From NCBI RefSeq assembly GCF_016744625.1, contig NZ_JADGDZ010000001.1:1-64000 (forward strand): a stretch of DNA of 64,000 bases, read 5' to 3'. The notes under the pieces were generated by a model. It made no database searches and had not been told where the DNA came from. It worked only from the letters and a program-made list of their open reading frames with translations. Within the stretch, counting starts at the first letter, position 1. Each line of letters starts with the position of its first letter. The translations under genes and the position numbers were made by a program. This DNA comes from Winogradskyella sp. GTDB taxonomy: Bacteria > Bacteroidota > Bacteroidia > Flavobacteriales > Flavobacteriaceae. Below, in pieces: positions 47,284-57,919 of the stretch.

Positions 47284-47916
47284 ATGTGTAGGTTTTTAAA
47301 AAAATGGTTTGGTTTTGGTAATAAGATTGAAAAAGAGGAAATAGATATCATGAAAAAGTTCTTAATCGTTGGCTTAGGAAACATCGGTGCAAAATATGCT
47401 GATACCAGACACAATATTGGTTTCAAAATTCTGGATTATCTAGTCAAAGCAGAAGATACCTCGTTCGAAACATTAAAACTTGGTGACGTAGCTACTTTTA
47501 AAATAAAAGGACGCATACTTATACTTCTTAAGCCAAGTACTTATATGAACCTTAGTGGTAAGGCTTTAAAATATTGGTTAGAAAAGGAAAAGATTCCATT
47601 AGAAAATCTCTTAGTTATTACAGATGATCTTAATTTACCTTTCGGATCTCTTCGTTTAAAGACTAAGGGAAGCGATGGAGGTCATAATGGTTTAAAGGAT
47701 ATTCAAGATAAGTTGCAAACTACAAAATACAACCGTTTTAGATTTGGTATAAACGATACGTTTAGTAAAGGACGACAAGTAGATTATGTGCTTGGCGAAT
47801 GGAATGAATACGAAAATTCAAAATTAGATGAGCGTTTAAAAATAGCCTCAGATCTTATAAAATCTTTTGCATTAGCTGGTGTAAATAATACCATGAATCA
47901 GTTTAATGGAAAATAA
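47284..47916 (+). CDS. pth: Peptidyl-tRNA hydrolase
   Basis: FLIVGLGNIGAKYADTRHNIGF, KPSTYMNLSGK, DDLNLPFGSLRLKTKGSDGGHNGLKDI; start chosen downstream of the terminator (47284; 47350 also possible). Confidence 0.94.
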   Translation: MCRFLKKWFGFGNKIEKEEIDIMKKFLIVGLGNIGAKYADTRHNIGFKILDYLVKAEDTSFETLKLGDVATFKIKGRILILLKPSTYMNLSGKALKYWLEKEKIPLENLLVITDDLNLPFGSLRLKTKGSDGGHNGLKDIQDKLQTTKYNRFRFGINDTFSKGRQVDYVLGEWNEYENSKLDERLKIASDLIKSFALAGVNNTMNQFNGK

Positions 47917-47945
47917 AAAGACTGCAATAAGCAGTCTTTTTATTT
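47915..47945. terminator. Terminator between convergent pth and PorP/SprF genes
   Basis: AAAAAGACTGCaataaGCAGTCTTTTTATTTT. Confidence 0.85.
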
Positions 47946-47961
47946 TAATCTTTCAATTTTA

Positions 47962-48879
47962 CTAATTAGAAGTTTTCCTGTTTTTAAAATTCAATCTCAG
48001 TAAGATTTCATGAGTACCATTACTGTTGTTTGAAATTTCATCTCTAGTTGAGCTTTCATATGCATAACCTACATTCATCCAATCAGCAATACTTAACATT
48101 ACTAATCCACTGATTGCTTCGTCTGTTCTGTAAGCCGCACCAATTTCAAATTTATCAAAAAAACGAAACGCTGCTGTTAGATCTAAAGATATAGGTGAAC
48201 CACTAACGTACCTTATCATAGTTGAAGGTCTAAACTCGGTACTCTCACTAATATCAAAGTTATAACCTCCAGATAAATATACATGTGCTTCTTGAGTAGC
48301 TTGTGTCACCCTGCCTTCGGACTTATCAATTCTTTCACTAGAAAGAATACTTGGTACAGAAAGTGACAAGTAATACTTATCATGCATCAAATATGCTCCT
48401 GCTCCAAAATTTGGTCTAAAACCTGTATCTATGTTGTTTAATGCAGGATCAGATGGTAATCCAATATTAATCAGATTTTCTCTATCAATATCATAAGTAC
48501 GTCCTCCAGCTTTTAATCCTAAGAATAAATTAGCAGTCTCTGACACTTGAAGTCGGTAAGAAAAATCAACATTAAAACTTGTTTGGCTCTCAACAAATAC
48601 TTGATCGCTTACAAGTGACAACCCTAGACCTATTTTATTTCCAAAAGGTTGGGCATAAAAAAAACTTTGTGTTTCTGGAGCTCCTAGTACACTTATCCAT
48701 TGACTCCTAAAACTAGAGGTTAAGCTAGTATTTCCGTCTGCACCAGCATAAGCTGGGTTTATAACGTTCATTGTATATCTATACAAGGAATAGTTGGGTT
48801 CTTGTTGAGCATATAATGACCCAAACAAAAGAAAAGCGACTATTGTTAAAGTGTTTTTATAAAATTTCATTGTATTCAT
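47962..48879 (-). CDS. PorP/SprF family type IX secretion membrane protein
   Basis: EPNYSLYRYTMNVINPAYAGADGNTSLTSSFRSQW pattern. Confidence 0.94.
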   Translation of the reverse strand: MNTMKFYKNTLTIVAFLLFGSLYAQQEPNYSLYRYTMNVINPAYAGADGNTSLTSSFRSQWISVLGAPETQSFFYAQPFGNKIGLGLSLVSDQVFVESQTSFNVDFSYRLQVSETANLFLGLKAGGRTYDIDRENLINIGLPSDPALNNIDTGFRPNFGAGAYLMHDKYYLSLSVPSILSSERIDKSEGRVTQATQEAHVYLSGGYNFDISESTEFRPSTMIRYVSGSPISLDLTAAFRFFDKFEIGAAYRTDEAISGLVMLSIADWMNVGYAYESSTRDEISNNSNGTHEILLRLNFKNRKTSN

Positions 48880-48895
48880 TTTAAGTTATATGCTT

Positions 48896-51800
48896 CTATA
48901 GAGTTAAATAAATCCATCCTGTTAATATCGTTATACCATCACCAGTTTGGTCTATCTGGTAATAATATGATCCTGTTGGCAAAGTGTCACCACTAAAAGT
49001 TCCTCTCCAATCATTATTATATCCCTTGGTGCTAAACACCTCTTTTCCCCATCTATTAAACACTTTAATCTCCATGTTGGGATATCTTTCAGCATTTAAA
49101 ATAAACCATGTATCATTTATATTATCATCATTTGGAGTTAAAACATCATTTACAATTATGCCATCACAAGCATCACCAATACCGTTGCCATTAACATCTG
49201 TTTGATCTGGGTTTGGATCAAATTGACAATTATCTTCAACGTCTAGAACCATATCATTATCATCATCATCATCACAAACATCACCTAAACCATCCATATC
49301 ATTATCTGCCTGATCTGGATTTGGTGTAGTAGGACAATTATCACTATCATTTAACACTCCATCCCCATCAATATCGTCATCACATAGATCTCCTTGACCA
49401 TCTCCGTCGATATCAGACTGATCTGTATTTACTGTTAATGGACAATTATCATTCTCATTTAAAATTGTATCACCATCTAAATCATTTGGGTTACGTGTAC
49501 CACAAATATCTAATGAAACTGAATTGATAGTTCCTCCATCTAAATCACCAAAAGTATCCGTTACGGTTAATATCCATGAGCCACCAGAAATACCTCCATT
49601 AAAACCTGTTAAATCCCCTTCTGGAATAAAACTTCCTGTAAAAGGTGCTGTTCCAGATTCGATACCAGCGACAGCGTCTGCGTCAAATACTGTGTTACTA
49701 TAGTTTTGACCACCGAATCCGCCGTTACCAGATGTTAATTCAACACTTACACCTTCTGGGCTAGTTAAAATAATATCTAAATCTGCAGCCCAAGTATGGG
49801 TTATATCAATCGTAACGTTTACATCATTTATAATAAAGCCTTCCATGATATTAATTGTACTCGTATAACTCAAACCATCATCAACAGAATCTGCTATAGT
49901 TATTGGAAGATCCATTGATAACCCAAAACCACATTCAATATCACAAGCATCACCAATACCATTACCATTAAAGTCGCCTTGGTCTGTATTTGCTGTTTCA
50001 GGACAATTATCATCTTCATTTAAAATGCCATCATTATCCATATCGTCATCACAAACATCGCCTATACCGTCATTATCTATATCTGATTGATCTGTATTCG
50101 CTGTCATTGGACAATTGTCTTCTCCATTAGGAATACCATCCTCATCATTATCATCTTGCACAAACCCACAAACTTCTAATGACCAACTATCAATAGTACC
50201 TGTATCTTGTCCAGCTCCATCTGCAACATTTAAGGTCCAAATACCTCCAGAATTTTCATCATTAAATACGGCTAATGCTTCTTCTGGCATGAAACTTCCA
50301 GTAAATGGTGCTGCTCCAACTTGAATGGATATGCCTGCATCATCATCAAAAACCGTAGTGATAAAATTATCCCCATTACCACCATTTTGAGTTGATAAAA
50401 TTGCAGATGTTCCTAAAGGACTCGTAAGAATTAATGTTAAATCACCATCAAATGTATGCGTAATATTTACTGTTACATTAACATCTGTTATTATAAATGC
50501 TTCAGTAAAATCAATACCAGAATCAATACCATTGTTAAAGTTGTCTGGGATATCAATTGGTGTGTCTGTAGAATCAAATAATCCACATTCCGTATCACAT
50601 ACATCACCAATATTATTGCCGTTTACATCAGATTGATCAGGATTAGCAGTTATTGGACAATTATCATCATCATTCAATATACCATCTCCATCAATATCAT
50701 CATCACATACATCACCAATACCATCGTTGTCTAAATCTTCTTGATCTGCATTTGCAATATCAGGACAATTATCTGAATCATCTGGCAAACCATCGTTGTC
50801 ACTATCGGTTTGTGGTATTCCACAAATCTCAATTGACCAACTATCTAAAGTCCCTGAAATAAATAAAAGTGTATCTGATACATTTAAAGTCCAATCACCA
50901 CCTGAAAAGCCACCATTAAGTTGAGATAAATCTCCATCTGGCTGAAAAGCACCAGTAAATGGTGCAGCACCAGAACCTATTGGTGTAGTTGCATCACTAT
51001 CAAATACTGTATTAGTATAATTATCTCCATCATCACCATTACTGGCAGAAAGCATAACTTCTGTACCATCTGGTGCAATTAGTTTTATTGTTAAATCTTC
51101 CGTCCAATTGTGTGTTAGGTTGACTGTAACATTGACATCGGTTATAACAGTTGTCGTTGGAATATTTATAACAGAGTTGATACCAAATGGGTTTGAATCA
51201 GGAACATCTATAGGCGTATCTGTGGAGTCATAAAATGAGCATAAGATATTAGCAGTAGTAAAACTTGCCTGAGAATATACTCCAGTACCACAGTCATTAA
51301 CTCCTCTAACTCGCCAAAAATATTCAGTTACAATATTTAAAGTAGTTACTGTAAAGTTTGGATTATTTGCTACTGTTCCTGCTACGATATTTGTAAATGC
51401 AGCATCAGTGGCAACATCAACTTCATAAGCTGTAGCATTAGGATCAATATCCCAAGTAAGTGTCGCATTATCTGCCTCTACATCTGTTGAACCATCTGTA
51501 GGTGTCAATAAATTTAATACTGCTAAATTGGTATCATAAACATTAAAATCTGCATCAGCCGTTTTAGTAATCGAACCAGAAGTTCCTACTAATTGAAAAG
51601 GGTAATTTCCTACTGCTAAACTTCCTGTACCAGAAATTGTAACGGTAACATTAGTGTCATCATCAGTTGCTGTGGCTGGCACAAACACAACTGTGGCTCC
51701 AGCAGGTAAACCTGTTGCGCTAAATGTAGTAATATCACTAAAGCCTAAGAAAGTATTATAAGTAAAATTATATATCGCATCATCAGGCGAACAAACGTCA

Positions 51801-53848
51801 ACTGAATTATCAGATACATTTAAAACAAATTCTGATTCTTGCAATGAAAAATTCGTTGCGTTAATTGCATAAAAAACATTGTTATTCCCTTCAACTTTAA
51901 CTCGCACTGTAGATGAATCACCTCCTGTAATAGGAACAGTTACACTATGTGAACCATCATTTGGTACATCTGTTGCCATAACGTAAGGATATGTAAATCC
52001 CCCATCAATAGACAACAAAATATTAACCGTTGGAGTATTCACTGCTCCTGTGTCAGTACCTGCAACATCCCAAGTTACAATCTGGGTAGAACCTGCATCC
52101 CATGTTTCATTTGTAGTCTGTGATGTCAATGTAAAAGGTCCTGCAGAACCTTCTACAGTAACTGCCATTGTATCGAAATCACTTTGAGGTGTTTGTCCAA
52201 CACCATTAGCTTCACTTCTATCTCTGACTGTTAAAGCAAAATTTAAAGCTCTACTAACATTTGAAACCGTTTCCCATGAGGAATTATCAGCAGTTACAAC
52301 AGGATTAGTTTCCGTTAATTGTCCGGAAATAACACGTTCAATAATTGGCATATAGCGATCTGTAACCGTGCTTGGCGGTCTCGATCTCCATACAGATCCA
52401 GATATTTTATCTGGTCCAAAATTCCCAGAAGTTGTTGTTCCATCATCTATTTGCTCCCATGTATAGGTTAATACATCTCCTCCATCTGTATCTGTAGCAG
52501 CACCTTTTAACACAAAAGCTGTACCTATAGGAATCGTATAATCAGATCCTGCATCTGCAACTGGTGGATTATTGGTTATTGCAGTACCTGTCCAACATGT
52601 TCTATTCTCTAAGTTATTTAATATTTGATTAATACTGAAATAATGAAAATAAGGATCTGAATGATTTTGCACATCATTTCCGCCAGTAATACCAGCATAT
52701 CCCATTATTGTTGTTCCACTACCAGGTTCTAAATTAGCACCTGCTCCTTCATTGTTCATAGAAAAAGTGTGAGTTCCTCCCATTTGGTGACCAATTTCAT
52801 GTGGTACATAGTCAATATCGAAGAAATCTGACATGTAAGGTCCACCATCGTTATCTGTAAATTGGTGTGCAGAAAAACCACTCCCTTTAGAGCCATCGAC
52901 ACAAACACAACCTATACATCCTGCGTTTCCATTATTACCCGCAAAAGTAAATAGATGTCCTATATCATAATTTGCTTCACCAGTATTAGCTGTTAAAGTA
53001 CTTTGTAATTCACCATTTAGATTTCCACCATATGGATCACTACCTGCATCTGGAAAAATAATTTCAGTACCTGTTACCAAGGTAAAAGTTACTGCCATAT
53101 CTACTTCAAAAACTTCGTTAACTCTATTTAATGTAGATACTACCTGTGCTAAAGCATCTTCCTGAGCATCTCCATTGCTACCATCACCATCGTCCCAAAA
53201 ATTAGTGTACTCACCTGTTGTAGAAATCGCTATTCTAAAGGTTCTTAAAGTTTGGTCGTTAGCATCTCTATTTGCAATTCCATTGGTGTCAATTGGAAAA
53301 AACTCATCTTCAGTTAAACATTCAAAATCTTTTAACACCTCTGTTCTCACTTCTCTACTGTAAACAATATATGATGAGCTATCCGTTTTACTTAATGGAA
53401 CCATAAAATTAATCGGAGCATCCAGATACGAAATCATGGTTTGTAATCCTTGAGGTGTAACGCTAAAACGTGCTCTAGTACCAGAATGTTCTGCACTAAA
53501 CCCTAAATAAGTTTTAATATTGGGATATAATTCAGATAATTCATCTGATAATATTGGTGCTTCAACCACTATAAATTGTTCTAATTCTCCTTTTACATTT
53601 GGAAGATAAACTCTAGAATTAGATAGTGTATTTGTAGAAGAACGCAAAGGTGCGTTTGCAAGTTGCGCTTTAAACGCATCCATATCTAACTGATACGTTT
53701 GATAAAATTTTTGATTAAGGGTAGTTTGTTTGCCATTAACATTCAAATCTGTTCTATTAGTTTTCTGCCAATAACTCTGCTGAGCTATTGCGGAAAACAC
53801 CGTTAAAAACATGGATAATGACAAAACAAAATGTAGCTTTGTTTTCAT
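48896..53848 (-). CDS. Reprolysin-like (M12B) zinc metalloprotease with three P-domains, TSP3-type calcium repeats and gliding-motility/T9SS type B C-terminus
   Basis: [13 protein letters not shown] zinc motif; three copies of [12 protein letters not shown]...GSWSLEVCG-type P-domains; DxDxDGxxDxxDNCP repeats; [17 protein letters not shown]...[21 protein letters not shown]. Confidence 0.93.
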   Translation of the reverse strand: MKTKLHFVLSLSMFLTVFSAIAQQSYWQKTNRTDLNVNGKQTTLNQKFYQTYQLDMDAFKAQLANAPLRSSTNTLSNSRVYLPNVKGELEQFIVVEAPILSDELSELYPNIKTYLGFSAEHSGTRARFSVTPQGLQTMISYLDAPINFMVPLSKTDSSSYIVYSREVRTEVLKDFECLTEDEFFPIDTNGIANRDANDQTLRTFRIAISTTGEYTNFWDDGDGSNGDAQEDALAQVVSTLNRVNEVFEVDMAVTFTLVTGTEIIFPDAGSDPYGGNLNGELQSTLTANTGEANYDIGHLFTFAGNNGNAGCIGCVCVDGSKGSGFSAHQFTDNDGGPYMSDFFDIDYVPHEIGHQMGGTHTFSMNNEGAGANLEPGSGTTIMGYAGITGGNDVQNHSDPYFHYFSINQILNNLENRTCWTGTAITNNPPVADAGSDYTIPIGTAFVLKGAATDTDGGDVLTYTWEQIDDGTTTSGNFGPDKISGSVWRSRPPSTVTDRYMPIIERVISGQLTETNPVVTADNSSWETVSNVSRALNFALTVRDRSEANGVGQTPQSDFDTMAVTVEGSAGPFTLTSQTTNETWDAGSTQIVTWDVAGTDTGAVNTPTVNILLSIDGGFTYPYVMATDVPNDGSHSVTVPITGGDSSTVRVKVEGNNNVFYAINATNFSLQESEFVLNVSDNSVDVCSPDDAIYNFTYNTFLGFSDITTFSATGLPAGATVVFVPATATDDDTNVTVTISGTGSLAVGNYPFQLVGTSGSITKTADADFNVYDTNLAVLNLLTPTDGSTDVEADNATLTWDIDPNATAYEVDVATDAAFTNIVAGTVANNPNFTVTTLNIVTEYFWRVRGVNDCGTGVYSQASFTTANILCSFYDSTDTPIDVPDSNPFGINSVINIPTTTVITDVNVTVNLTHNWTEDLTIKLIAPDGTEVMLSASNGDDGDNYTNTVFDSDATTPIGSGAAPFTGAFQPDGDLSQLNGGFSGGDWTLNVSDTLLFISGTLDSWSIEICGIPQTDSDNDGLPDDSDNCPDIANADQEDLDNDGIGDVCDDDIDGDGILNDDDNCPITANPDQSDVNGNNIGDVCDTECGLFDSTDTPIDIPDNFNNGIDSGIDFTEAFIITDVNVTVNITHTFDGDLTLILTSPLGTSAILSTQNGGNGDNFITTVFDDDAGISIQVGAAPFTGSFMPEEALAVFNDENSGGIWTLNVADGAGQDTGTIDSWSLEVCGFVQDDNDEDGIPNGEDNCPMTANTDQSDIDNDGIGDVCDDDMDNDGILNEDDNCPETANTDQGDFNGNGIGDACDIECGFGLSMDLPITIADSVDDGLSYTSTINIMEGFIINDVNVTIDITHTWAADLDIILTSPEGVSVELTSGNGGFGGQNYSNTVFDADAVAGIESGTAPFTGSFIPEGDLTGFNGGISGGSWILTVTDTFGDLDGGTINSVSLDICGTRNPNDLDGDTILNENDNCPLTVNTDQSDIDGDGQGDLCDDDIDGDGVLNDSDNCPTTPNPDQADNDMDGLGDVCDDDDDNDMVLDVEDNCQFDPNPDQTDVNGNGIGDACDGIIVNDVLTPNDDNINDTWFILNAERYPNMEIKVFNRWGKEVFSTKGYNNDWRGTFSGDTLPTGSYYYQIDQTGDGITILTGWIYLTL

Positions 53849-53926
53849 AAGTTTTTGTGTAGAAAATTAAAATTTTCCGAATTTAAGATTTTTTTAACAA
53901 ATACGAATTATAATCCTAATAAAATA

Positions 53927-54859
53927 TTGAAAATTAACAAAACACACGATTTAATTGCGAATTCAGCAAAAGTTACAACTATCGGAACCTTTGATGGTGT
54001 CCATATTGGTCATCAAAAAATTCTGAAAAAAGTCGTGAAACTTGCTGAAAAACAGGCTTATTTGCCTGTTGTTTTAACTTTATTTCCTCATCCAAGAATG
54101 GTCCTTCAAAAAGATGATTCTATAAAGTTGTTAAACACTATAGATGAGCGCATTGACATTTTAAAATCTCTGGGTATTAAAGGTGTCATTGTAAAAGAAT
54201 TCACAAAAGAATTTGCTAACCTTTCCGCTAAAGATTATGTAAAAAACATCTTAGTAGATGAATTAAACACGAAACAAATTGTAATTGGCTACGATCATCA
54301 TTTTGGAAAAAACAGAAGTGCTAACATTGAGGATTTAAAAATATTTGCTCAACACTATGATTTTAAGGTTGAAGAAATTTTAGCACAAGATATTAAAGAC
54401 GTTACTGTAAGTTCTACAAAAATTAGAAATGCACTAGATAAAGGAGAAGTTGCTTTAGCTAATTTATTTTTAGGCTATAACTATTTTATTACTGGTACTG
54501 TAATTAAAGGAAAAGGTTTAGGGAGAACAATCGATTTCCCAACAGCGAACATACATATTAAAGAGTCTTATAAATTAATTCCAAATGATGGTGTTTATGT
54601 GGTTAAATCTCAAATTAAAAATGAGATTATCTATGGTATGATAAATATCGGAACCAACCCAACAGTTGATGGAAAAACACGTTCTATTGAGGTTCATTTT
54701 TTTAATTTTAATGAAGATATATATGATTCTAAATTAAAAATTGAATTTCTTAAACGTCTAAGAAGCGAGGAAAAGTTTAAAAATATTGAAGCTTTAAAGA
54801 CTCAACTTAAAAGAGATAAAGTGAATGCTTTAGATTATATTAACACTTTAAATGAATAA
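53927..54859 (+). CDS. ribF: Bifunctional riboflavin kinase/FAD synthetase
   Basis: TIGTFDGVHIGHQKIL, GKGLGRTIDFPTANI, EVHFFNF; TTG start at 53927 inferred. Confidence 0.93.
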   Translation: MKINKTHDLIANSAKVTTIGTFDGVHIGHQKILKKVVKLAEKQAYLPVVLTLFPHPRMVLQKDDSIKLLNTIDERIDILKSLGIKGVIVKEFTKEFANLSAKDYVKNILVDELNTKQIVIGYDHHFGKNRSANIEDLKIFAQHYDFKVEEILAQDIKDVTVSSTKIRNALDKGEVALANLFLGYNYFITGTVIKGKGLGRTIDFPTANIHIKESYKLIPNDGVYVVKSQIKNEIIYGMINIGTNPTVDGKTRSIEVHFFNFNEDIYDSKLKIEFLKRLRSEEKFKNIEALKTQLKRDKVNALDYINTLNE

Positions 54860-56159
54860 GCTTCTATTTAAACATATTGACAATTCGGGTCTTATTGTTT
54901 TTAGAATCGTCTTTGGGTTACTTTGTTTTTTAGAATCTTTTGGTGCTGTATTTACAGGTTGGATAAGACGCACACTCATTGAACCAGAATTCACATTCTC
55001 GTTTATTGGTTTTGAGTGGTTACAACCCTTACCTGGAGATTGGATGTATGCATATTACATTGTCATGGCAATTTTCGGATTGTTCATTATGGTTGGTTAT
55101 AAATACCGATTTAGCATATTAATGTTTGCTCTTATGTGGACTGCAACATATCTAATGCAAAAATCATCTTACAACAATCATTATTATTTACTCATGTTAT
55201 TGAGTTTTTTAATGGTGCTGTTACCTGCAAATAAGTATGCATCTTTAGATGTAAAATTCAATTCATCTTTAAAAAGAATATCCATGCCGAGTTGGTGCAA
55301 ATGGGTTTTTGTGTTACAATTATTTATCCTTTATACTTATGCTTCTATTGCAAAATTATATCCTGACTGGTTAGATACGTCTGTGATTGCCCTACTCCTA
55401 AAGAGTAAAGCTAGTTATCCATTAATTGGAGAACTTTTACAACAAAAATCGGTACATTATTTTATTGCTTATGGAGGTATTTTATTCGATGGTCTTATAA
55501 TCCCGTTACTACTTTTCAAACAGACAAGAAAGTTTGCATTTTTCGCATCCATATTTTTCCATCTTTTTAATTCTATTGTTTTTCAAATTGGTATATTTCC
55601 TTATTTGTCTTTAGCGTTTAGTCTGTTCTTTTTTGAACCTAAAACAATTAGAGACTTATTCTTAAAGAAAAAAGAGTTTTATAATGCTGAAAGAATCATT
55701 ACTCCAAAATATAATACTGTTTTAGTAAGTCTATTCTCAATCTACTTTTTAATTCATATTGCACTTCCGCTACGTCATCATTTTTTTAAAGACGACGTAC
55801 TTTGGACCGAAGAAGGTCATAGATTATCTTGGAGAATGATGTTACGTGCAAAAAGCGGTAGTGTCAACTACTCAGTAATAGACGCAGAAACTAATAATCC
55901 TATCCCTATAAAATTAAACGATTACCTCACTAAAAAACAAAAGCGCGGAGCGAGTACTAAACCAGATATGATTTGGCAATTTGCGCAACATTTAAAACAA
56001 GATTTTGCTCAGAAAGGTAAAACAGTAAAGGTATACGTCAGAGCTTATGTAGGCATTAATGGAAAGCCATCAAAACAACTAATAGATCCAAATGTTAATA
56101 TTGCCAATGAAGAATGGCACCACTTTAAACATCACGATTGGATATTACCTTCAAAATAG
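54852..56159 (+). CDS. HTTM / vitamin K-dependent gamma-carboxylase-like membrane protein
   Basis: Multiple TMs, LIVFRIVFGLLCFLESF, YTYASIAKLYPDWL, RLSWRMMLR patterns. Confidence 0.85.
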   Translation: MNKLLFKHIDNSGLIVFRIVFGLLCFLESFGAVFTGWIRRTLIEPEFTFSFIGFEWLQPLPGDWMYAYYIVMAIFGLFIMVGYKYRFSILMFALMWTATYLMQKSSYNNHYYLLMLLSFLMVLLPANKYASLDVKFNSSLKRISMPSWCKWVFVLQLFILYTYASIAKLYPDWLDTSVIALLLKSKASYPLIGELLQQKSVHYFIAYGGILFDGLIIPLLLFKQTRKFAFFASIFFHLFNSIVFQIGIFPYLSLAFSLFFFEPKTIRDLFLKKKEFYNAERIITPKYNTVLVSLFSIYFLIHIALPLRHHFFKDDVLWTEEGHRLSWRMMLRAKSGSVNYSVIDAETNNPIPIKLNDYLTKKQKRGASTKPDMIWQFAQHLKQDFAQKGKTVKVYVRAYVGINGKPSKQLIDPNVNIANEEWHHFKHHDWILPSK

Positions 56160-56248
56160 AGGTCTTTTTATTTTTATCTGGTTAAAATCTTTTTACATTT
56201 GTTTCTTGTTTTTACTGCACTATTTGGTGCAAAATCAAAATCAGAGAT

Positions 56249-57520
56249 ATGTTACAAGTTGCATTTATTAGAGAAAATAAAGAAGACATCATTACACGTT
56301 TAGCGAAGCGAAACATCGACGCTACAGAAATGATTAATGAGGCTATTAATTTAGATGAAGACCGAAGAGCACTACAAACTAAATTAGACAATACAAAAGC
56401 TGATTCAAATACTTTATCTAAAGAGATTGGCAACTTATATAAGTCTGGCGAAGCTCAAAAAGCTAATCTTCTAAAAGAAAAGACCACACAATTAAAAGAA
56501 ACTACTAAGAGTTTAGAACAAGAGCTTAATGACAAGGTTGATGCATTGACTGAATTATTGTATAAAATTCCTAATGTACCGCACGCATCTGTACCTAGTG
56601 GCAATTCAGAAGAAGACAATGAAGAAATCCATAACGAAGGGGATATTCCTACTTTACATAGTGATGCTTTACCACATTGGGAACTTGCCAAAAAATATGA
56701 CATCATAGATTTTGAACTTGGTAATAAAATTACTGGAGCCGGTTTCCCTGTTTACAAAGGAAAAGGTGCAAGATTGCAACGTGCTCTAATTGCTTACTTT
56801 TTAGATAAAAACACAGAAGCCGGCTATACAGAATACCAATTACCGCTTCTAGTAAACGAGGCATCTTGCTATGGTACAGGACAATTACCAGACAAAGAGG
56901 GACAGATGTATCACGACTCACGCGACGATCTATACTTAATACCAACCGCAGAAGTACCTGGTACAAATGTATTTAGAGATGTATTACTGAGTGAAACCGA
57001 TTTACCTATTGGTATTACAGGTTACACACCATGTTTTAGACGTGAAGCAGGAAGTTATGGCGCACATGTTCGTGGACTAAATAGATTGCACCAATTTGAC
57101 AAAGTAGAAATTATTCGTGTGGAGCATCCTGATAATTCATACAAAGCTTTTGATGGTATGATAGAGCATGTTAAAGATATTTTACGCGAGCTTAAATTAC
57201 CATTTAGAATATTAAGATTATGTGGTGGAGATACCGGTTTTCCAGCGGCAATGACCTACGATTTTGAGGTCTTTTCAACAGCACAAGATCGTTGGCTCGA
57301 AATTTCTTCGGTTTCTAATTTTGAAACTTATCAGGCCAATCGTTTAAAACTACGTTTTAAAAACAGTGAAGGTAAAAATGAATTATGCCATACTTTAAAC
57401 GGAAGTTCATTGGCTTTACCAAGGGTCTTAGCTGGGATTTTAGAAAATTATCAAACCGAAAATGGTATTGAAATTCCTGAAGCTTTAGTGCCTTACACTG
57501 GTTTTAGCACTATTTCATAA
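56249..57520 (+). CDS. serS: Seryl-tRNA synthetase
   Basis: Class II motifs: TGQLPDKEGQMY, CFRREAGSYGAHVRGLNRLHQF, NGSSLALPRVLAGILENYQ. Confidence 0.97.
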   Translation: MLQVAFIRENKEDIITRLAKRNIDATEMINEAINLDEDRRALQTKLDNTKADSNTLSKEIGNLYKSGEAQKANLLKEKTTQLKETTKSLEQELNDKVDALTELLYKIPNVPHASVPSGNSEEDNEEIHNEGDIPTLHSDALPHWELAKKYDIIDFELGNKITGAGFPVYKGKGARLQRALIAYFLDKNTEAGYTEYQLPLLVNEASCYGTGQLPDKEGQMYHDSRDDLYLIPTAEVPGTNVFRDVLLSETDLPIGITGYTPCFRREAGSYGAHVRGLNRLHQFDKVEIIRVEHPDNSYKAFDGMIEHVKDILRELKLPFRILRLCGGDTGFPAAMTYDFEVFSTAQDRWLEISSVSNFETYQANRLKLRFKNSEGKNELCHTLNGSSLALPRVLAGILENYQTENGIEIPEALVPYTGFSTIS

Positions 57521-57651
57521 CAATTGATTTCACTCCTTATTATTTCTATTATGTTAAAAAAATAGGGTTTTTGTCGATTTTATATGTATTTCTTCGTTTA
57601 TTTTAATTATTTTTATCAAGTTAGTAGTCCCAATCTAGAACTAACCTAATT

Positions 57652-57720
57652 ATGAAAAACATTAAACGCATTGTATTACTCATTGCATTAGTTGTTATGG
57701 TAACCAAAGTTTTGTTTTAA
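57652..57720 (+). CDS. Possible 22-aa hydrophobic small protein
   Basis: ATG...TAA encoding MKNIKRIVLLIALVVMVTKVLF in a 399-bp intergenic gap, followed by a terminator. Confidence 0.35.
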   Translation: MKNIKRIVLLIALVVMVTKVLF

Positions 57721-57818
57721 CTATAAATTAGAAATAGTATAATAGTAAGACACCAAACAAAGTAATTGAATCATATTTATAACGAATAATGGTTAATAGC
57801 ACATTTATTTTGCTGGTC

Positions 57819-57852
57819 AAAATGCCTAAACGTAAAGTTTAGGCATTTTTTA
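57819..57852 (+). terminator. Intrinsic terminator
   Basis: AAAATGCCTAAACgtaaaGTTTAGGCATTTTTT. Confidence 0.85.
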
Positions 57853-57919
57853 TAAAGTGATTTAACTAACATTTACAATATCTAGGTTTAGCATTTGTTA
57901 TATTTACACAAACGCTCAC

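Noticed and set aside
49140-50800. Repetitive DNA as a possible CRISPR or satellite array
   Set aside because: It encodes in-frame TSP3 and P-domain repeats of one protein; spacing and sequence are not CRISPR-like.
53855-53926. N-terminal extension of RibF
   Set aside because: Starts with TTG and carries no conserved residues; the region is AT-rich leader.
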